A DNA stretch of 64,000 nucleotides from Acidobacteriota bacterium. GTDB lineage: Bacteria > Acidobacteriota > Blastocatellia > Chloracidobacteriales > JADJPF01. Shown here piece after piece: positions 1 to 9,123 of this stretch (its first letter is position 1; every line of letters begins with the position of its first letter). The stretch lies in contig JACQZQ010000078.1 in the NCBI GenBank assembly GCA_016213785.1, positions 1-64,000 on the forward strand. Direction: 5' to 3'. The notes beneath the pieces were generated by a model. It saw nothing but the letters and a program-made list of their open reading frames with translations. It ran no database searches and had not been told where the DNA came from. The translations under genes were made by a program, and so were the position numbers.

Positions 1-554
1 ATCTTACTGTTGTGCTCTTCAAAAGATTGACGTAATTTCTTACTTCTTTTACCTTACCTATTCAGTTTTCAAACATCGACTTTGTAGTTACTTCTTCTTA
101 AGAAATATCTTTGCCGTAGTAAATCTTGATTTCTTTTACTGTCGGAAATTTCTATTCTACTCATTTTCCTTTTTTAGTCAACCACTTTTTTCCGCTTTTT
201 TTATCTTTTTTCCGACTCCGTTTTTTCAACGTTTTTGGATTAAAGAAAACAACTACTTAAACCTAGTTCTCACTATGGTTTACGAGTTTTTGACTTTTAG
301 GATTTTTTTTGCAAATAGCTTTTGAGGTTACTTCTTTCTTACTTGCGGCGTTTGTTAGACTACTACCACTTTCATTTTTGGACAACGCTTTTTTCCATTT
401 TATTGCCGGAAATTTGTGTTGATGTGTTTTCAAACCTCAGCGACGAAATGCCATTCTATGCATAGAGTTTTTTTTGTCAACACATTTTTTCCAAGATTTA
501 CTGGTTTATCAGTTTTCCTAAACCATTACTACTTTTAATTTATTGATTATACAT
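1..554. other. Gene-free T-rich stretch
   Basis: No convincing reading frame is seen on either strand. The plus strand is strongly T-rich with many T-runs, so the minus strand is A-rich and Lys-codon-like, as in the lysine-rich gene tail at the other end of the window, but every minus frame is broken by stops after at most about 35 codons. It lies directly downstream of the PHA-synthase-like gene, where a phasin-type gene could be expected, so a decayed lysine-rich gene is possible. That is a guess; nothing in it is recognisable. Confidence 0.5.
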
Positions 555-1745
555 TTATTTAATTCTTTTTTTATGCTTTGCCAAAGATCTCTTTTTTTCC
601 TGACTATAATTAGATTTTTTTGATCTAGCGATCAGCCATTGAGCGATATATTCCCAAGTATCGGTTGCATGCTTACCTGCAAGCATGCCTAGATGGCCTC
701 CACTAACTTCATGGTAAGTCTTATCTTTACTACTAATTACATCAACTATTGGTTTAACTGAATCAGGATGGCCTAAAAAATCTTGTTTACCTGCAAGAAT
801 TAAGTAGGAAGACTCTATTTTATTAAGATCTACTTTTTTACCTTCAATAACTAACTCTCCTAAAAAGAGTTTATTATCTGTAACTACTTCATTAAAAAAC
901 TGCTTAAAAGCATCTCTTGGGTAAGCAACAAAATCATCAAACCATCTTTCCATAGCTTCATAGCCTTCAATATATTCTTCATCCCAGAGATTTAGCATTA
1001 GGTTAGCTGGTAAAGAAACGGTGTTTAGAGGTTTCATCATTTCAAAAATTGATCTAGAGACATAGGCTGGGACACCTTCTAGAGTATCTGCAATAAGATT
1101 GATCGGTTTATTAATGGTTTTTGCTAATTCGCCATAGGTAGGCCAACGGCTGATATCGCAGGGAGATCCTAAGGCAACTATGTTACTAACTCTGTTATGT
1201 TCATCTAAAGCAGCAAAAATATTACTAAATATGCCTCCCATACTATATCCAATTAGGCTAACAGTAGGAGAATTCGTTAACTCACGAACTCGATCAATGC
1301 CTAGTCCAATGTTACGAACATAATCATCTAGGCAAATATTTTTATCTTTTCTAGTTGGGGAGCCAAAATCTAGCATAAACACATCAAAATCATAATTAAG
1401 TAAATGTCTTACAAAGCTGTGTCTAGGTCGTAAATCATAGATTTGGGGTGTTACCATTAAAGGAGGAATAAAAAGAATTGGAGTATATGGAGATTTTTGA
1501 TAGTCTTGCCAAAATCTTTTTAGTTTAAATTGTGGCTCAAACATAACTACTTCTTCAGGAGTACGTTCAAAATTAGTTAAGTATTTGCCTCCAACTAATA
1601 TTTTTACTGCATTAACTGTCCTTACAACTCCCCGATAGAATTCCCTTTTACAGCGTTCAAAAGCATCTTCGCGTGCTAGTTCAAATATATCTAGGCTATT
1701 TTCTATAACTTCAAAAATATTATTTTCCTTTTTTTTAAGCTGCAT
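555..1745 (-). CDS. PHA-synthase-like alpha/beta hydrolase with Ser lipase box
   Basis: Alpha/beta-hydrolase of the poly(3-hydroxyalkanoate) synthase family (PhaC), about 396 residues. The N-terminal half carries the PhaC-type stretch ending in FIPPLMVTPQIYDL, then DVFMLDFG, then the nucleophile elbow GYSMGG, the acid-loop Asp in AGKQDFLG, and the histidine in GGHLGMLAG. PHA synthases normally have Cys in the lipase box (GxCxGG); here it is Ser, so the protein may be a hydrolase or a divergent synthase. The start is placed at 1745 (MQLKKK), only 2 bases after the stop of the proline dehydrogenase gene, which indicates translational coupling; a further upstream in-frame Met would lie inside that gene. 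The C-terminus is very basic (KKRSLAKHKKRIK). Cytosolic; no signal peptide. Confidence 0.75.
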   Translation of the reverse strand: MQLKKKENNIFEVIENSLDIFELAREDAFERCKREFYRGVVRTVNAVKILVGGKYLTNFERTPEEVVMFEPQFKLKRFWQDYQKSPYTPILFIPPLMVTPQIYDLRPRHSFVRHLLNYDFDVFMLDFGSPTRKDKNICLDDYVRNIGLGIDRVRELTNSPTVSLIGYSMGGIFSNIFAALDEHNRVSNIVALGSPCDISRWPTYGELAKTINKPINLIADTLEGVPAYVSRSIFEMMKPLNTVSLPANLMLNLWDEEYIEGYEAMERWFDDFVAYPRDAFKQFFNEVVTDNKLFLGELVIEGKKVDLNKIESSYLILAGKQDFLGHPDSVKPIVDVISSKDKTYHEVSGGHLGMLAGKHATDTWEYIAQWLIARSKKSNYSQEKKRSLAKHKKRIK

Positions 1746-1747
1746 TT

Positions 1748-2662
1748 TTACCCCAAGAAGAAGTTTTTCATTATAAACCAGACATTGGCAGGACGTTCGG
1801 CTAAACGTCTCATAAAATAGGGATACCAATGTTTACCATAAGGAACATAAACACGTATTCCATAGCCGCCACCAGCAAGTTTTAGTTGTAAATCGCGTCT
1901 AACACCGTAGAGCATTTGAAATTCATAAGCAGACTTAGGTATATTTTTTTCTTTAGAAAATTCTCTAACGGCTTTGATCATTTTTACATCATGAGTAGCT
2001 ATACCGTGATAAATACCACTTTCTAATAGTGTTTTGCTTAGTTCAATATAATTTTTATCAGTATCAAATTTTTTAGAGAAAGCAACTGTAGCAGGTTCAT
2101 CATAAGCGCCTTTACATAAGCGAATTCTAGCGCCACATTTTAATAAATCATCAATATCATCTTTGCTACGATAAAGATAGGATTGTATAACAATTCCAAC
2201 ATTATCATACTCTTTACGAAGTACTTTAAACATATCAATAGTAGCAGTAGTATATTGTGAATCTTCCATATCGATACGAACAAAATTATTATAGGCACGT
2301 GCTTTTTCTACAACTCGACGGATGTTGCGTAGTCCGAGTTCTGGATTAATAGAGAGTCCAAGCTGAGTAGGTTTTAATGAAACATTAGAATTAAGGCCAT
2401 CTTTATCTATTTTGCTTAAAATCTTACCATATTCTACTACTTCGGCTTCGGCTTCTTCTTCGCTTTTTATAGCTTCTCCTAAATGATCAAAAGAGGCGCT
2501 AATATTCAGTTTATTAAGTTCTTTTACAGCTAGAGAGGCTTCTTCTATTGTTTCTCCAGCGACAAAACGATCTGTAATTTTCTTAAATAGACTAACATTG
2601 GTAAGAATATTTTTTAGGCTTTCTTGTTTGGATAAATACAAAAGCGCATCTTTAGTAATCAT
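1748..2662 (-). CDS. Proline dehydrogenase (monofunctional)
   Basis: FAD-dependent oxidation of L-proline to pyrroline-5-carboxylate, the first step of proline catabolism. The 304-residue length fits the short monofunctional PRODH of Gram-positive and Deinococcus type rather than the bifunctional PutA. Recognisable are the barrel segments VSLKPTQLGL, VRIDMEDSQYT, RIRLCKGAY, and the C-terminal signature YFMRRLAERPANV, whose paired Arg bind the proline carboxylate. It is the first gene of a two-gene unit with the PHA-synthase-like protein and is divergent from icmF. No P5C dehydrogenase is in the window, so that partner must be elsewhere. Confidence 0.92.
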   Translation of the reverse strand: MITKDALLYLSKQESLKNILTNVSLFKKITDRFVAGETIEEASLAVKELNKLNISASFDHLGEAIKSEEEAEAEVVEYGKILSKIDKDGLNSNVSLKPTQLGLSINPELGLRNIRRVVEKARAYNNFVRIDMEDSQYTTATIDMFKVLRKEYDNVGIVIQSYLYRSKDDIDDLLKCGARIRLCKGAYDEPATVAFSKKFDTDKNYIELSKTLLESGIYHGIATHDVKMIKAVREFSKEKNIPKSAYEFQMLYGVRRDLQLKLAGGGYGIRVYVPYGKHWYPYFMRRLAERPANVWFIMKNFFLG

Positions 2663-2760
2663 GTGGTTTTCTCTAAAATTTTATTTAAGGGTCAAGTTTT
2701 GAAGTGATATGTTAGCGAAATAGATGCTACACCAAGCGCTTATTAGAAATCAACTTTTCT

Positions 2761-2790
2761 ATTAAGAGTTATTAAGAGTTATTAAGAGTT
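2761..2790. repeat. Tandem repeat, 3 x 10 bp
   Basis: Three exact head-to-tail copies of attaagagtt, placed between the divergent proline dehydrogenase and icmF genes. One helical turn per unit would place copies on the same DNA face, so regulator binding is possible, but simple slippage would look the same. Confidence 0.85.
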
Positions 2791-2864
2791 ATATATTTAA
2801 GGAGCAAAAATTTTTAGAAAACTGTATATAAGAATAACCTTTATTTAAGATTTTATTGGCAAAT

Positions 2865-2892
2865 TTGTAAGCTATTTTACTTCTAGTATAAT
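2865..2892 (+). promoter_or_regulatory. Putative sigma70-type promoter for icmF
   Basis: TTGTAA at 2865-2870, a 16-base spacer, and a perfect TATAAT at 2887-2892, about 150 bases ahead of the icmF start. In AT-rich DNA such matches occur by chance, so confidence is limited. Confidence 0.4.
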
Positions 2893-3039
2893 AGAATGGT
2901 CAAGTTTCTGCTAAAATGGATTTTAGTTAAGCTTTAGTTTTTCAACAATATTATTTATCTTTGCTCTTAAAGGTTCAAAATCAGCAAGTTAAGAATCAAG
3001 AATTAGAAAAAATTCTAACAATAAAACGAGTATAGAATT

Positions 3040-6000
3040 ATGGACAAAACACCTTATCAATCAAAAAATAAAATACGAATAGTAACGGCTGCGGCTCTCT
3101 TTGATGGGCATGATGCAGCAATAAATATTATGCGCCGCATTATGCAAAGAAGTGGAGCAGAAGTAATTCATCTAGGGCATGACCGAAGTGTGCAAGACGT
3201 AGTAAATTGCGCTATACAGGAAGATGCTAATGCTATTGCCATAACAAGCTATCAGGGAGGGCATCTAGAGTATTTTAAATATATGTATGACCTCTTAAAA
3301 GAGCGAGGGTGTGGTCATATAAAAGTTTTTGGAGGTGGCGGTGGAGTTATACTTCCAAGTGAAATTGAAGAACTACATAAATACGGTATAGCTCGTATAT
3401 ATAGCCCTGATGATGGACGTGCTTTAGGTTTGCAGGGAATGATAAATGATTTGCTAAAAAAGTCTGACTACTTAACTGGGCTTAACTTAAATGGTGAAGT
3501 AGAGCATATAAAAGATAAAAACCATAAGTCTATTGCTAAGCTTATTTCAGCCAGTGAAAATGGAAATGAAGAAAGCGTTACTATGGTTAGAAAAATTCGT
3601 CAAATAGCAACAAGTTCTAGAGTCCCTGTTTTAGGTATAACAGGAACTGGAGGCTCAGGTAAATCATCGCTAGTAGATGAGTTAGTACGTAGATTTTTAG
3701 CTGATTTTCCAGATAAGCAAGTTGGTATTATTTCAGTTGATCCGTCTAAGCGTAAAACTGGAGGTGCTTTGCTTGGTGATCGTATACGTATGAACTCAAT
3801 TTGTAACGAACGAGTATTTATGCGTAGTATGGCAACAAGGCAAAGTAATCTAGCACTATCAAAATATGTACAGGATGCAGTAGATATTTTAAAAGCTGCA
3901 AGTTATGACTTAGTAATTCTTGAGACAGCAGGTATTGGGCAAAGTGATACTGAGATTACTGATCATAGTGATGTTTGTTTATATGTAATGACTCCTGAAT
4001 ATGGTGCAGCAACTCAATTGGAAAAAATTGATATGATAGAGTTTGCTGACATTATTGCTATAAATAAATTTGACAAACGTGGGGCGCTTGATGCTTTACG
4101 CGATGTAAAAAAACAATACAAGCGTAACCATAACTTATGGGAGACTCCAGACGAAAAACTACCAATTTATGGCACTATTGCTTCACAATTTAATGATTCT
4201 GGAATGAATAGTTTATATAAAGGTGTTTTAGATAAATTAGTTGAAAAAACTGGTTCAAACTTAAAGTTAAATCCTTCTATTGCGGTTAGGACAAATGAAA
4301 AACTATTTATAATTCCTCCAAGCCGCACCCGCTATTTAAGCGAGATAGCTGAAAACAACCGAAGTTATGATAAAAAAGTGGCTTTACAATCAGAAATAGC
4401 TGAAAAGCTTTATAGTATAAAAAACACTATTTCTTTGCTTAAAGAAAGCGAAATAGCTGATAAAAAGTCACTTATAAAAGCTTTGGAAGAGCAATACTGC
4501 CAAATTGAACTTGAGCTTGAAGGACATAATAAAAAGCTACTTGATAGCTGGGAAGAGCGCAAAAAACAATATCAAAATGAATATTATATTTTTAAGGTAA
4601 GAGATAAAGAGATAAAAATAAAAACACATTATGAATCATTATCTCACACAGAGGTTCCTAAAATTGCTGTACCTAGATTTAGGTCATGGGGAGATATACT
4701 AAAATGGTGTTTGCAAGAAAATTTCCCAGGCGAATTTCCTTACACAGCGGGTCTTTATCCTTTTAAGCGTGAAGGTGAGGATCCAACACGTATGTTTGCT
4801 GGAGAAGGAGGGCCTGAGCGTACTAACAAACGATTTCATTACTTAAGTAAAGGACTACCTGCGGCTCGTCTAAGTACAGCTTTTGATAGTGTAACACTTT
4901 ATGGAAATGACCCTGATTATCGCCCAGATATTTATGGGAAAGTTGGTAATTCAGGGGTAAGCATATGTTGTTTAGATGATGCAAAGAAATTATATAGTGG
5001 GTTTAATTTAGCTGACCCTAAAACCTCTGTAAGTATGACTATTAATGGCCCTGCGGCTATTATTGCTGCATTTTTTATGAATGCAGCAATTGATCAGCAA
5101 TGTGAGTTATATATTAAAGAAAACCATCTTGAAAAAGAAATTGAGGAGAAAATTGAGGAAATATATAAAGCAAAAGGGGTTGCCCGTCCAAAATATAATG
5201 CTTTGCTACCTGATGGTAATGATGCTTTAGGCTTAATGTTACTAGGTGTTAGTGGAGATATGGTATTGCCTAAAGAGGTTTATGAAAAAATTAAAGCCTA
5301 CACACTATCTCAAGTTCGTGGAACGGTTCAAGCTGACATCCTAAAAGAGGATCAAGCACAAAATACTTGTATTTTTAGCACTGAATTTTCCTTAAAAGTA
5401 ATGGGAGATGTTCAGCAATATTTTATCGATAACAATGTACGAAACTTTTATTCAGTTTCTATAAGCGGCTATCATATTGCTGAAGCAGGAGCTAATCCTA
5501 TATCTCAAGTTGCTTTTACTATAGCAAATGGATTTACTTTTGTAGAATATTATCTAAGCAGAGGAATGCACATTGATAGTTTTGCACCAAATCTATCATT
5601 CTTTTTTAGTAATGGTATTGATCCTGAGTACAGCGTTATTGGTCGGGTAGCCCGTCGTATATGGGCTAAAGCCATGAAGTATAAGTACAATGCTAATGAG
5701 CGCTCACAAATGTTAAAATACCATATTCAAACCTCAGGACGTTCATTACACGCTCAAGAAATTGATTTCAATGATATACGTACAACCCTACAAGCACTCT
5801 ATGCTATTTATGATAATTGCAATAGTCTGCACACAAATGCTTATGATGAGGCTATTACAACCCCTACAGAAGAAAGCGTTCGACGTGCTATGGCAATACA
5901 GCTAATTATTAATCGTGAATTAGGTTTAGCTAAAAACGAAAACCCATTGCAAGGCTCATTTATTATTGAGGAACTCACAGATTTAGTTGAAGAAGCTGTT

Positions 6001-6417
6001 TTAAGTGAATTTGATAGAATAAGTGAACGAGGTGGAGTATTAGGAGCAATGGAGACTATGTACCAACGAAGTAAAATCCAAGAAGAAAGCCTCTATTATG
6101 AAACACTTAAACATACTGGAGAATATCCAATAATTGGTGTGAATACTTTTCTTTCTAGCAAAGGCTCTCCAACCATAATACCAGAAGAAGTAATCCGTAG
6201 TACCAAAGAAGAAAAAGAATTTCAAATAAACACTGTAAATAATCTTTGGGAAGCCAGTGGAGAAAAAGGAAAACAAATGCTTAAAGAACTACAAGAAACC
6301 GTTATAAAGAATGGAAATATTTTTAATGCGCTAATGGAAACAGTTAAATATTGTTCGCTTGGACAAATTACCCAAGCTTTATTTCAAGTTGGAGGACAAT
6401 ATAGAAGAAATATGTAA
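3040..6417 (+). CDS. icmF: Fused isobutyryl-CoA mutase IcmF
   Basis: Coenzyme B12-dependent interconversion of isobutyryl-CoA and n-butyryl-CoA (some family members also act on pivalyl- or isovaleryl-CoA), with a built-in GTPase chaperone. Domain order in 1125 residues: N-terminal B12-binding domain with DGHDAA and ligand His24; MeaB-like G-domain with P-loop GTGGSGKS at 202-209, DLVILETAG and NKFD; then the TIM-barrel mutase, with the IcmF hallmark segment [19 protein letters not shown] in place of the Tyr/Arg motif of methylmalonyl-CoA mutase. Length and order match the family. It is self-contained, needing no separate small subunit. The organism can therefore rearrange branched short-chain acyl-CoAs, consistent with the B12 and crotonase genes downstream. 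Cytosolic. Confidence 0.95.
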   Translation: MDKTPYQSKNKIRIVTAAALFDGHDAAINIMRRIMQRSGAEVIHLGHDRSVQDVVNCAIQEDANAIAITSYQGGHLEYFKYMYDLLKERGCGHIKVFGGGGGVILPSEIEELHKYGIARIYSPDDGRALGLQGMINDLLKKSDYLTGLNLNGEVEHIKDKNHKSIAKLISASENGNEESVTMVRKIRQIATSSRVPVLGITGTGGSGKSSLVDELVRRFLADFPDKQVGIISVDPSKRKTGGALLGDRIRMNSICNERVFMRSMATRQSNLALSKYVQDAVDILKAASYDLVILETAGIGQSDTEITDHSDVCLYVMTPEYGAATQLEKIDMIEFADIIAINKFDKRGALDALRDVKKQYKRNHNLWETPDEKLPIYGTIASQFNDSGMNSLYKGVLDKLVEKTGSNLKLNPSIAVRTNEKLFIIPPSRTRYLSEIAENNRSYDKKVALQSEIAEKLYSIKNTISLLKESEIADKKSLIKALEEQYCQIELELEGHNKKLLDSWEERKKQYQNEYYIFKVRDKEIKIKTHYESLSHTEVPKIAVPRFRSWGDILKWCLQENFPGEFPYTAGLYPFKREGEDPTRMFAGEGGPERTNKRFHYLSKGLPAARLSTAFDSVTLYGNDPDYRPDIYGKVGNSGVSICCLDDAKKLYSGFNLADPKTSVSMTINGPAAIIAAFFMNAAIDQQCELYIKENHLEKEIEEKIEEIYKAKGVARPKYNALLPDGNDALGLMLLGVSGDMVLPKEVYEKIKAYTLSQVRGTVQADILKEDQAQNTCIFSTEFSLKVMGDVQQYFIDNNVRNFYSVSISGYHIAEAGANPISQVAFTIANGFTFVEYYLSRGMHIDSFAPNLSFFFSNGIDPEYSVIGRVARRIWAKAMKYKYNANERSQMLKYHIQTSGRSLHAQEIDFNDIRTTLQALYAIYDNCNSLHTNAYDEAITTPTEESVRRAMAIQLIINRELGLAKNENPLQGSFIIEELTDLVEEAVLSEFDRISERGGVLGAMETMYQRSKIQEESLYYETLKHTGEYPIIGVNTFLSSKGSPTIIPEEVIRSTKEEKEFQINTVNNLWEASGEKGKQMLKELQETVIKNGNIFNALMETVKYCSLGQITQALFQVGGQYRRNM

Positions 6418-6441
6418 GGGAGTATTTTTTATATTTCTTGG

Positions 6442-6473
6442 GTGTTTGCTAAATTTTTAAATTTAGTAAACAC
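6442..6473 (+). terminator. Hairpin after icmF
   Basis: A 15-bp stem (one G-U pair) with a 2-base apex starts 24 bases after the icmF stop. No clear T-run follows, so it may end or stabilise the transcript rather than act as a classical intrinsic terminator. Confidence 0.5.
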
Positions 6474-6510
6474 GCTAATAATATAGGGTTTATTTAATAA
6501 CATTTGTTCA

Positions 6511-6540
6511 TTGACACTCTGTTATAGCCTACACTATCAT
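6511..6540 (+). promoter_or_regulatory. Putative promoter for the P-loop kinase gene
   Basis: TTGACA at 6511-6516, an 18-base spacer and TATCAT at 6535-6540. It sits after the icmF hairpin and about 88 bases before the next start codon, which supports separate transcription. Confidence 0.45.
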
Positions 6541-6563
6541 CAAAGGTTCAAACTTATTACTTT

Positions 6564-6585
6564 ATCCAACTTTTTAAAGTTGGAT
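6564..6585. repeat. Inverted repeat in the leader
   Basis: Perfect 10-bp palindrome arms (ATCCAACTTT / AAAGTTGGAT) around a TT apex. It lies between the putative promoter and the kinase start at 6628, so it would be in the 5' leader. It could be a REP-type hairpin or a leftover terminator. Confidence 0.6.
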
Positions 6586-6627
6586 TACGGATTAATACAT
6601 TAATACATTTAATATTTCCGATAAATA

Positions 6628-7152
6628 ATGCAAAAAGTATTGATTATAGGATCAGGTGGTTCAGGTAAATCTACTCTAGCTAGAAAACTAGCTACCATTC
6701 TAAAAATAGAACTTATACATTTAGATTTACTTTATTGGAAAGCTGGCTGGATTGAAACACCTAAGGAAAAATGGAGAGAGATAGTTTTAGATTTACTAAA
6801 AAAAGACTCTTGGGTTATAGATGGAAATTATTCAGGAACTCTTAAAGATAGAATTGAAGTATCTGACACAATAATTTTCCTAGATCGCTCGCCTTTACTT
6901 TGTCTTTGGCGAGTACTAAAAAGATGGTTTTATAATCGCAATAAAAATAGAATAGATATGCCAATGGGATGCAATGAACAACTTAGTTTAGAGTTTATGT
7001 TTTGGATATTAAACTATCCTCAAAAAACAAAACCTACAATTATCAATCTATTAAAAGAAAATACCGAAGGCAAGCAAGTTTTTCATCTAAGATCTAATAC
7101 TGATGTAGAAAATTTTCTACTAAACTGTAAAAACCTAACCCAGCCTAACTAG
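6628..7152 (+). CDS. P-loop kinase, FlaR/adenylate-kinase-like
   Basis: A small nucleotide kinase-like protein of 174 residues. The Walker A motif GSGGSGKST is at residues 8-16, followed by HLDLLYWKAGW and a lid-like segment with DRSPLLCLWRVLKRW. This layout is that of the family annotated as DNA topology modulation protein FlaR or AAA-type adenylate kinase-related. The substrate is unknown. It stands alone after its own probable promoter; the response regulator begins 39 bases later and could be co-transcribed. No signal peptide. Confidence 0.75.
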   Translation: MQKVLIIGSGGSGKSTLARKLATILKIELIHLDLLYWKAGWIETPKEKWREIVLDLLKKDSWVIDGNYSGTLKDRIEVSDTIIFLDRSPLLCLWRVLKRWFYNRNKNRIDMPMGCNEQLSLEFMFWILNYPQKTKPTIINLLKENTEGKQVFHLRSNTDVENFLLNCKNLTQPN

Positions 7153-7191
7153 CAAGGGTATAATTAATGATTTAAGTAAGTTGGAGAGTTA

Positions 7192-7875
7192 ATGTCAAAA
7201 ATTTTAGTAATAGATGATGAAGACGAAGTAAGACTAGCAGCACGGCTTTCTTTAGAAGCAGGTGGGCATGAGATTATTGAAGCAACTAGTGGTATTGCAG
7301 CCATGAAGTTACTAAAAGAAAACCACCATTTTGATTTAATTATCTGTGATGTAATGATGCCTGGTATTGGTGGTTTAGAATTGTGTCAATTAGTAAGGTT
7401 AGACCCTGAATTAAAAGACATTCCGTTTATTTTTCTTAGCGGCAAACGTGAAGATATTGAGCGTCTAGCAGGCATCAATGTTGGTGCAGACGATTATGTA
7501 GGAAAGCCTTTTGCAGTCCAAGAGCTTTTACTTAGAGTCAACCATGTACTTTTGCGTCATAAACATGGAACTCCTACAAATTCATTTCCCCCATCTAATC
7601 CGCTTTTACAATTAGGTTTGCCTCAATTTATTGAAATGGTTGTTTTTCATGGTTTGAGTGGAAAATTAACTACTATATCTCGACCTGATGATCAAGGAGT
7701 TATTTTCTTTGATAGTGGGCATGCTGTGCATGCTAAATTCAAGGAAATTCTTGGAGAAGTAGCAGTAAGAGAAATTATGGGTTCCCCTTTACTCTGTTTT
7801 TCATTTGAAGCTTATGAAGTAACAGATCAAATCACAATGGCAATGGATATTAGCCGGGCAATCAAAAAAATCTAA
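7192..7875 (+). CDS. Response regulator, receiver plus DUF4388-like domain
   Basis: 227 residues. The N-terminal receiver domain has the acidic pair DDED near residue 8-11, the phosphoacceptor Asp in LIICDVMMPG, and the conserved Lys in VGKPF. The C-terminal about 90 residues (from LLQLGLPQFIEMVVFHGLSG) resemble the PatA N-terminal/DUF4388 domain found in acidobacterial, myxobacterial and cyanobacterial signalling proteins, not a DNA-binding domain. So output is probably protein-protein. It lies 14 bases ahead of the B12-domain gene, and no sensor kinase is adjacent. Confidence 0.85.
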   Translation: MSKILVIDDEDEVRLAARLSLEAGGHEIIEATSGIAAMKLLKENHHFDLIICDVMMPGIGGLELCQLVRLDPELKDIPFIFLSGKREDIERLAGINVGADDYVGKPFAVQELLLRVNHVLLRHKHGTPTNSFPPSNPLLQLGLPQFIEMVVFHGLSGKLTTISRPDDQGVIFFDSGHAVHAKFKEILGEVAVREIMGSPLLCFSFEAYEVTDQITMAMDISRAIKKI

Positions 7876-7889
7876 ATGGTTAAGAAAAT

Positions 7890-8294
7890 ATGTCAGAACA
7901 AAAAATACGTGTACTAATTGCTAAACCTGGTTTAGATGGTCATGATCGTGGAGCTAAAGTAGTAGCCCGTGCTCTTAGGGATGCTGGAATGGAAGTTATT
8001 TATACAGGACTAAGACAAACTCCTGAGCAAATTGTAACAGCAGCACTCCAAGAAGATGTTGATGCAATTGGTATATCAATTCTTTCTGGTGCTCATATGA
8101 CACTATTTCCAAAAATTGTTGATCTAGCTCGTGAAAAAGGCTTAGAAGATGTATTAATTTTTGGTGGCGGCATTATTCCTGATGAGGATATTCCTAAATT
8201 AAAAGAGTTAGGCGTTTCAGAAATCTTTACACCTGGAGCATCTACAGAAGATGCAGTAAAATTCTTACGTGAAAATGTTAAACCACGAGATTAA
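7890..8294 (+). CDS. Stand-alone methylmalonyl-CoA mutase B12-binding subunit
   Basis: 134 residues that make up only the cobalamin-binding domain of a methylmalonyl-CoA-type mutase. It has the base-off motif DGHDRG with His18 as the lower Co ligand, then [19 protein letters not shown] and [10 protein letters not shown], the standard Rossmann-like B12 fold. Split mutases use this as the small subunit with a separate catalytic barrel, which is absent here, so the partner must be encoded elsewhere. IcmF nearby has its own B12 domain. The downstream crotonase-like gene overlaps the 3' end, so the two are translationally linked. Confidence 0.9.
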   Translation: MSEQKIRVLIAKPGLDGHDRGAKVVARALRDAGMEVIYTGLRQTPEQIVTAALQEDVDAIGISILSGAHMTLFPKIVDLAREKGLEDVLIFGGGIIPDEDIPKLKELGVSEIFTPGASTEDAVKFLRENVKPRD

Positions 8295-9024
8295 TAAAAC
8301 TGATAACCTTAATTTATTAGTCTCTAGAAGCAAGACTTGTGATAGTGTAGCTATCATTACTCTTAATCGCCCTACCCTACGAAACACACTTAGTATAGAT
8401 ACCATACAAGAATTAACAGAAACTTTTCTTGAATTAAGTCAATCACCAAAGACTTCTGTGGTAGTTCTTAGAGGTTTAGGAGAAGCTTTTGCTGCTGGAG
8501 CAGATATAAAAGAATTACTTAAACTTACAGAAACCAGTGCAGTAGATTTTTCTCTTTTAGGTGGCAATCTTTTTCGTGCTATTAGTAATTCGCCTAGTCT
8601 GGTTATAGCAGCAATTGATGGTTTTTGTATGGGAGGAGGTTTAGACCTAGCGCTATCTTGTGACTTACGCTATGGCTCAAACCAAGCGATATTTGCCCAT
8701 CCTGGAGCAAATATTGGGATAATTACAGGGTTTGGAGGCACTTATCGATTACCTAAAACAGTAGGAAAAAATAAAGCAGACCAGCTTTTTGCAACAGCCC
8801 AACGAATTAATGCTAGCCAAGCTTTAGAAATGGGACTAATCCAAGCCCTTGCAACTAATAGCACAGCCTATGACTTAGCAATTGAAAAAGCAACTCAAAT
8901 GGCTAAATTTGGAAAAGATTTTATTAGCCATATAAAAAAATTAACTTCTTTAGCTAGTAAGACTTCCTTTCCTAAATCAAAGACTCTACTAAATTATTAT
9001 CATCAGTTACAAATTTTAGATTAA
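8269..9024 (+). CDS. Enoyl-CoA hydratase/isomerase (crotonase) family protein
   Basis: 251 residues with a crotonase fold acting on acyl-CoA thioesters. Oxyanion-hole segments [15 protein letters not shown] and [12 protein letters not shown] are clear. Counting from the GTG at 8269 (an ATG at 8275 is the alternative), the residue equal to hydratase Glu144 is Asp126 and that equal to Glu164 is Gly146. Both catalytic glutamates of classical hydratase are therefore missing, so it may be an isomerase, hydrolase, dehalogenase-like or decarboxylase-like member. It overlaps the B12-subunit gene by 26 bases, which suggests a shared acyl-CoA pathway. Confidence 0.85.
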   Translation: MKMLNHEINKTDNLNLLVSRSKTCDSVAIITLNRPTLRNTLSIDTIQELTETFLELSQSPKTSVVVLRGLGEAFAAGADIKELLKLTETSAVDFSLLGGNLFRAISNSPSLVIAAIDGFCMGGGLDLALSCDLRYGSNQAIFAHPGANIGIITGFGGTYRLPKTVGKNKADQLFATAQRINASQALEMGLIQALATNSTAYDLAIEKATQMAKFGKDFISHIKKLTSLASKTSFPKSKTLLNYYHQLQILD

Positions 9025-9031
9025 AAGAAAA

Positions 9032-9058
9032 AACCCAACTCCTTGAGAGAGTTGGGTT
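9032..9058 (-). terminator. Intrinsic terminator of the sigma/anti-sigma operon
   Basis: A perfect 10-bp stem (AACCCAACTC / GAGTTGGGTT) with a 7-base loop. On the minus strand it is followed by a T-rich run, so it ends the anti-sigma transcript; the A-run side also faces the crotonase gene stop, so it may work both ways. Confidence 0.85.
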
Positions 9059-9123
9059 AAAGGGAATAAGTTTAATATGAGGGGCTAAAGAAAATAGATT
9101 AAGAGAAAGTGATTAAGGGAAAG

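Larger units (their letters stand above)
2663..3039. other. Divergent intergenic region, PRODH/icmF
   Basis: 377 bases between divergent genes. It holds a tandem 10-bp repeat (2761-2790) and a plausible plus-strand promoter (2865-2892) for icmF with a roughly 140-base leader. No ORF is seen. Confidence 0.6.

Noticed and set aside
1-554. Reading the unreversed complement of this tract gives a short open frame that looks protein-like
   Set aside because: That reading direction has no biological meaning, and the frame breaks after about 48 codons; A-rich sequence explains it.
2761-2790. Short tandem repeat as a CRISPR-like array
   Set aside because: The units are adjacent 10-mers without spacers, and no cas gene is near.
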